A DNA stretch of 5,639 nucleotides from Clostridia bacterium (GTDB lineage Bacteria; Bacillota; Clostridia; Christensenellales; CAG-917). Positions 5,164-5,639 of this stretch are shown here, one piece after another. The stretch covers positions 1-5,639 of the forward strand of contig JAFWBH010000204.1 of NCBI GenBank assembly GCA_017507205.1. The letters run 5' to 3'. Within the stretch, counting starts at the first letter, position 1. Each line of letters opens with the position of its first letter. The notes below the pieces were generated by a model. It was not told the DNA's origin. It ran no database searches and saw nothing but the letters and a program-made list of their open reading frames with translations. A program made the position numbers and the translations under genes.

Positions 5164-5639
5164 ATGAGCAAAAAAGAGAAACAAAAGCTAGATGAAAACG
5201 GCAACCAAGTAAAACGTAAAAGACTTCCAGGCTGGGCAATTGCACTTATTGTTTTTGCAGTGATTGTGGCAATTGTCGGATGCACCCTGCTTGGAGTATT
5301 TTGGGATATTTGGTTTACAGAGCAAACCGACTCAAACCTCGGACAATTCTATAAGCCATTTGGTCATTCTCCTTTGACAATAGAAAAAGAGTCTGACAGC
5401 ATATATATGGATTATACAGATCATTTTGCACAATTTTCAGATGAAATTGAAAAAGCCATGGAGCCAGACGCAACAGATGATGAAAAGGCTCTTGCTGCAT
5501 ATATCATTTATAGAGTTGGCTGTCTTTCAAATGCAACTGCCACAGAAAAGGCTAAATATTCAATTGGTGGTGGCGATGCATCTGGCACGCTTTCAATCAA
5601 CAAGGACACATACAATGTTGGTGGCAAAATGAATATGAC
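5164..5639 (+). CDS. Membrane-anchored extracytoplasmic protein of unknown function (3' partial)
   Basis: The frame is open from ATG 5164 to the window end: 158 complete codons without a stop, so the C-terminus is outside. The protein starts with a highly charged, Lys/Arg-rich cytoplasmic segment (residues 1-20, ending KRKR) and then one strong hydrophobic segment (about 24-47, WAIALIVFAVIVAIVGC onward). An acidic, Ser/Thr/Asp-rich region follows and should lie outside the membrane. Residues 37-40, IVGC, fit a loose lipobox with Cys40. However, the n-region is long for a lipoprotein and the hydrophobic stretch continues past the Cys, so a single-pass anchor is at least as likely. The visible outer part has a helical, acidic section (EIEKAMEPDATDDEKALAAY) and then a Gly-rich, probably beta section (SIGGGDASGTLSI). 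I do not recognise the family. It is preceded by a good ribosome binding site and an operator-rich promoter region. Confidence 0.72.
   Translation, partial: MSKKEKQKLDENGNQVKRKRLPGWAIALIVFAVIVAIVGCTLLGVFWDIWFTEQTDSNLGQFYKPFGHSPLTIEKESDSIYMDYTDHFAQFSDEIEKAMEPDATDDEKALAAYIIYRVGCLSNATATEKAKYSIGGGDASGTLSINKDTYNVGGKMNM

Noticed and set aside
5315..5632. Frames at 5315-5500 (-) and 5426-5632 (+) within the right-hand gene
   Set aside because: They overlap a longer frame that is open to the window end, starts with a ribosome binding site and encodes a coherent membrane-anchored protein.

Overview
The window looks like the chromosome of a low-to-moderate GC Firmicute of the Clostridia type, possibly a gut Oscillospiraceae/Lachnospirales-like lineage. 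This rests on purine-rich Shine-Dalgarno sites, TTGACA-type promoters, a DUF6512-like membrane protein, a YunG-like protein and a BmrCD/TM287-288-like exporter pair. The lineage is inferred from gene content and cannot be fixed from 5.6 kb. I see no transposase, integrase, tRNA, rRNA or CRISPR array.

Left part (1-3982, + strand): a tightly packed operon. It holds the 3'-most ~539 codons of one ABC exporter half-transporter, a second complete half-transporter whose start overlaps the first stop by 8 nt, and a small YunG-like protein 12-21 nt downstream. The two ABC subunits form a textbook asymmetric heterodimer. The first has Asp in place of the catalytic Glu after Walker B but a good SGGQ signature. 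The second has the catalytic Glu but a degenerate FSAGQ signature. Together they give one consensus and one degenerate ATP site. The operon promoter and the first subunit's N-terminus lie outside the window. The operon ends at a strong hairpin with T-runs on both sides (3996-4023), which also ends the convergent genes.

Middle part (4031-4962, - strand): two genes read leftwards. A DUF6512-like five-helix membrane protein comes first, then a small cysteine-containing protein of unknown function. The small gene has its own near-consensus promoter just downstream of the membrane-protein gene.

Right part (4963-5639): a 201-nt divergent intergenic region rich in TGTCAA/TTGACA inverted repeats, then the start of a + strand gene for a single-pass membrane-anchored (or lipoprotein-like) extracytoplasmic protein that runs off the window end. 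The clustered palindromes, one of which contains the putative -35 of the right-hand gene, are the most interesting non-coding signal. I did not find convincing evidence of a wholly new system. The best leads are the operator-like array, the extra N-terminal helix of the second ABC subunit, and the YunG-like protein linked to the exporter.
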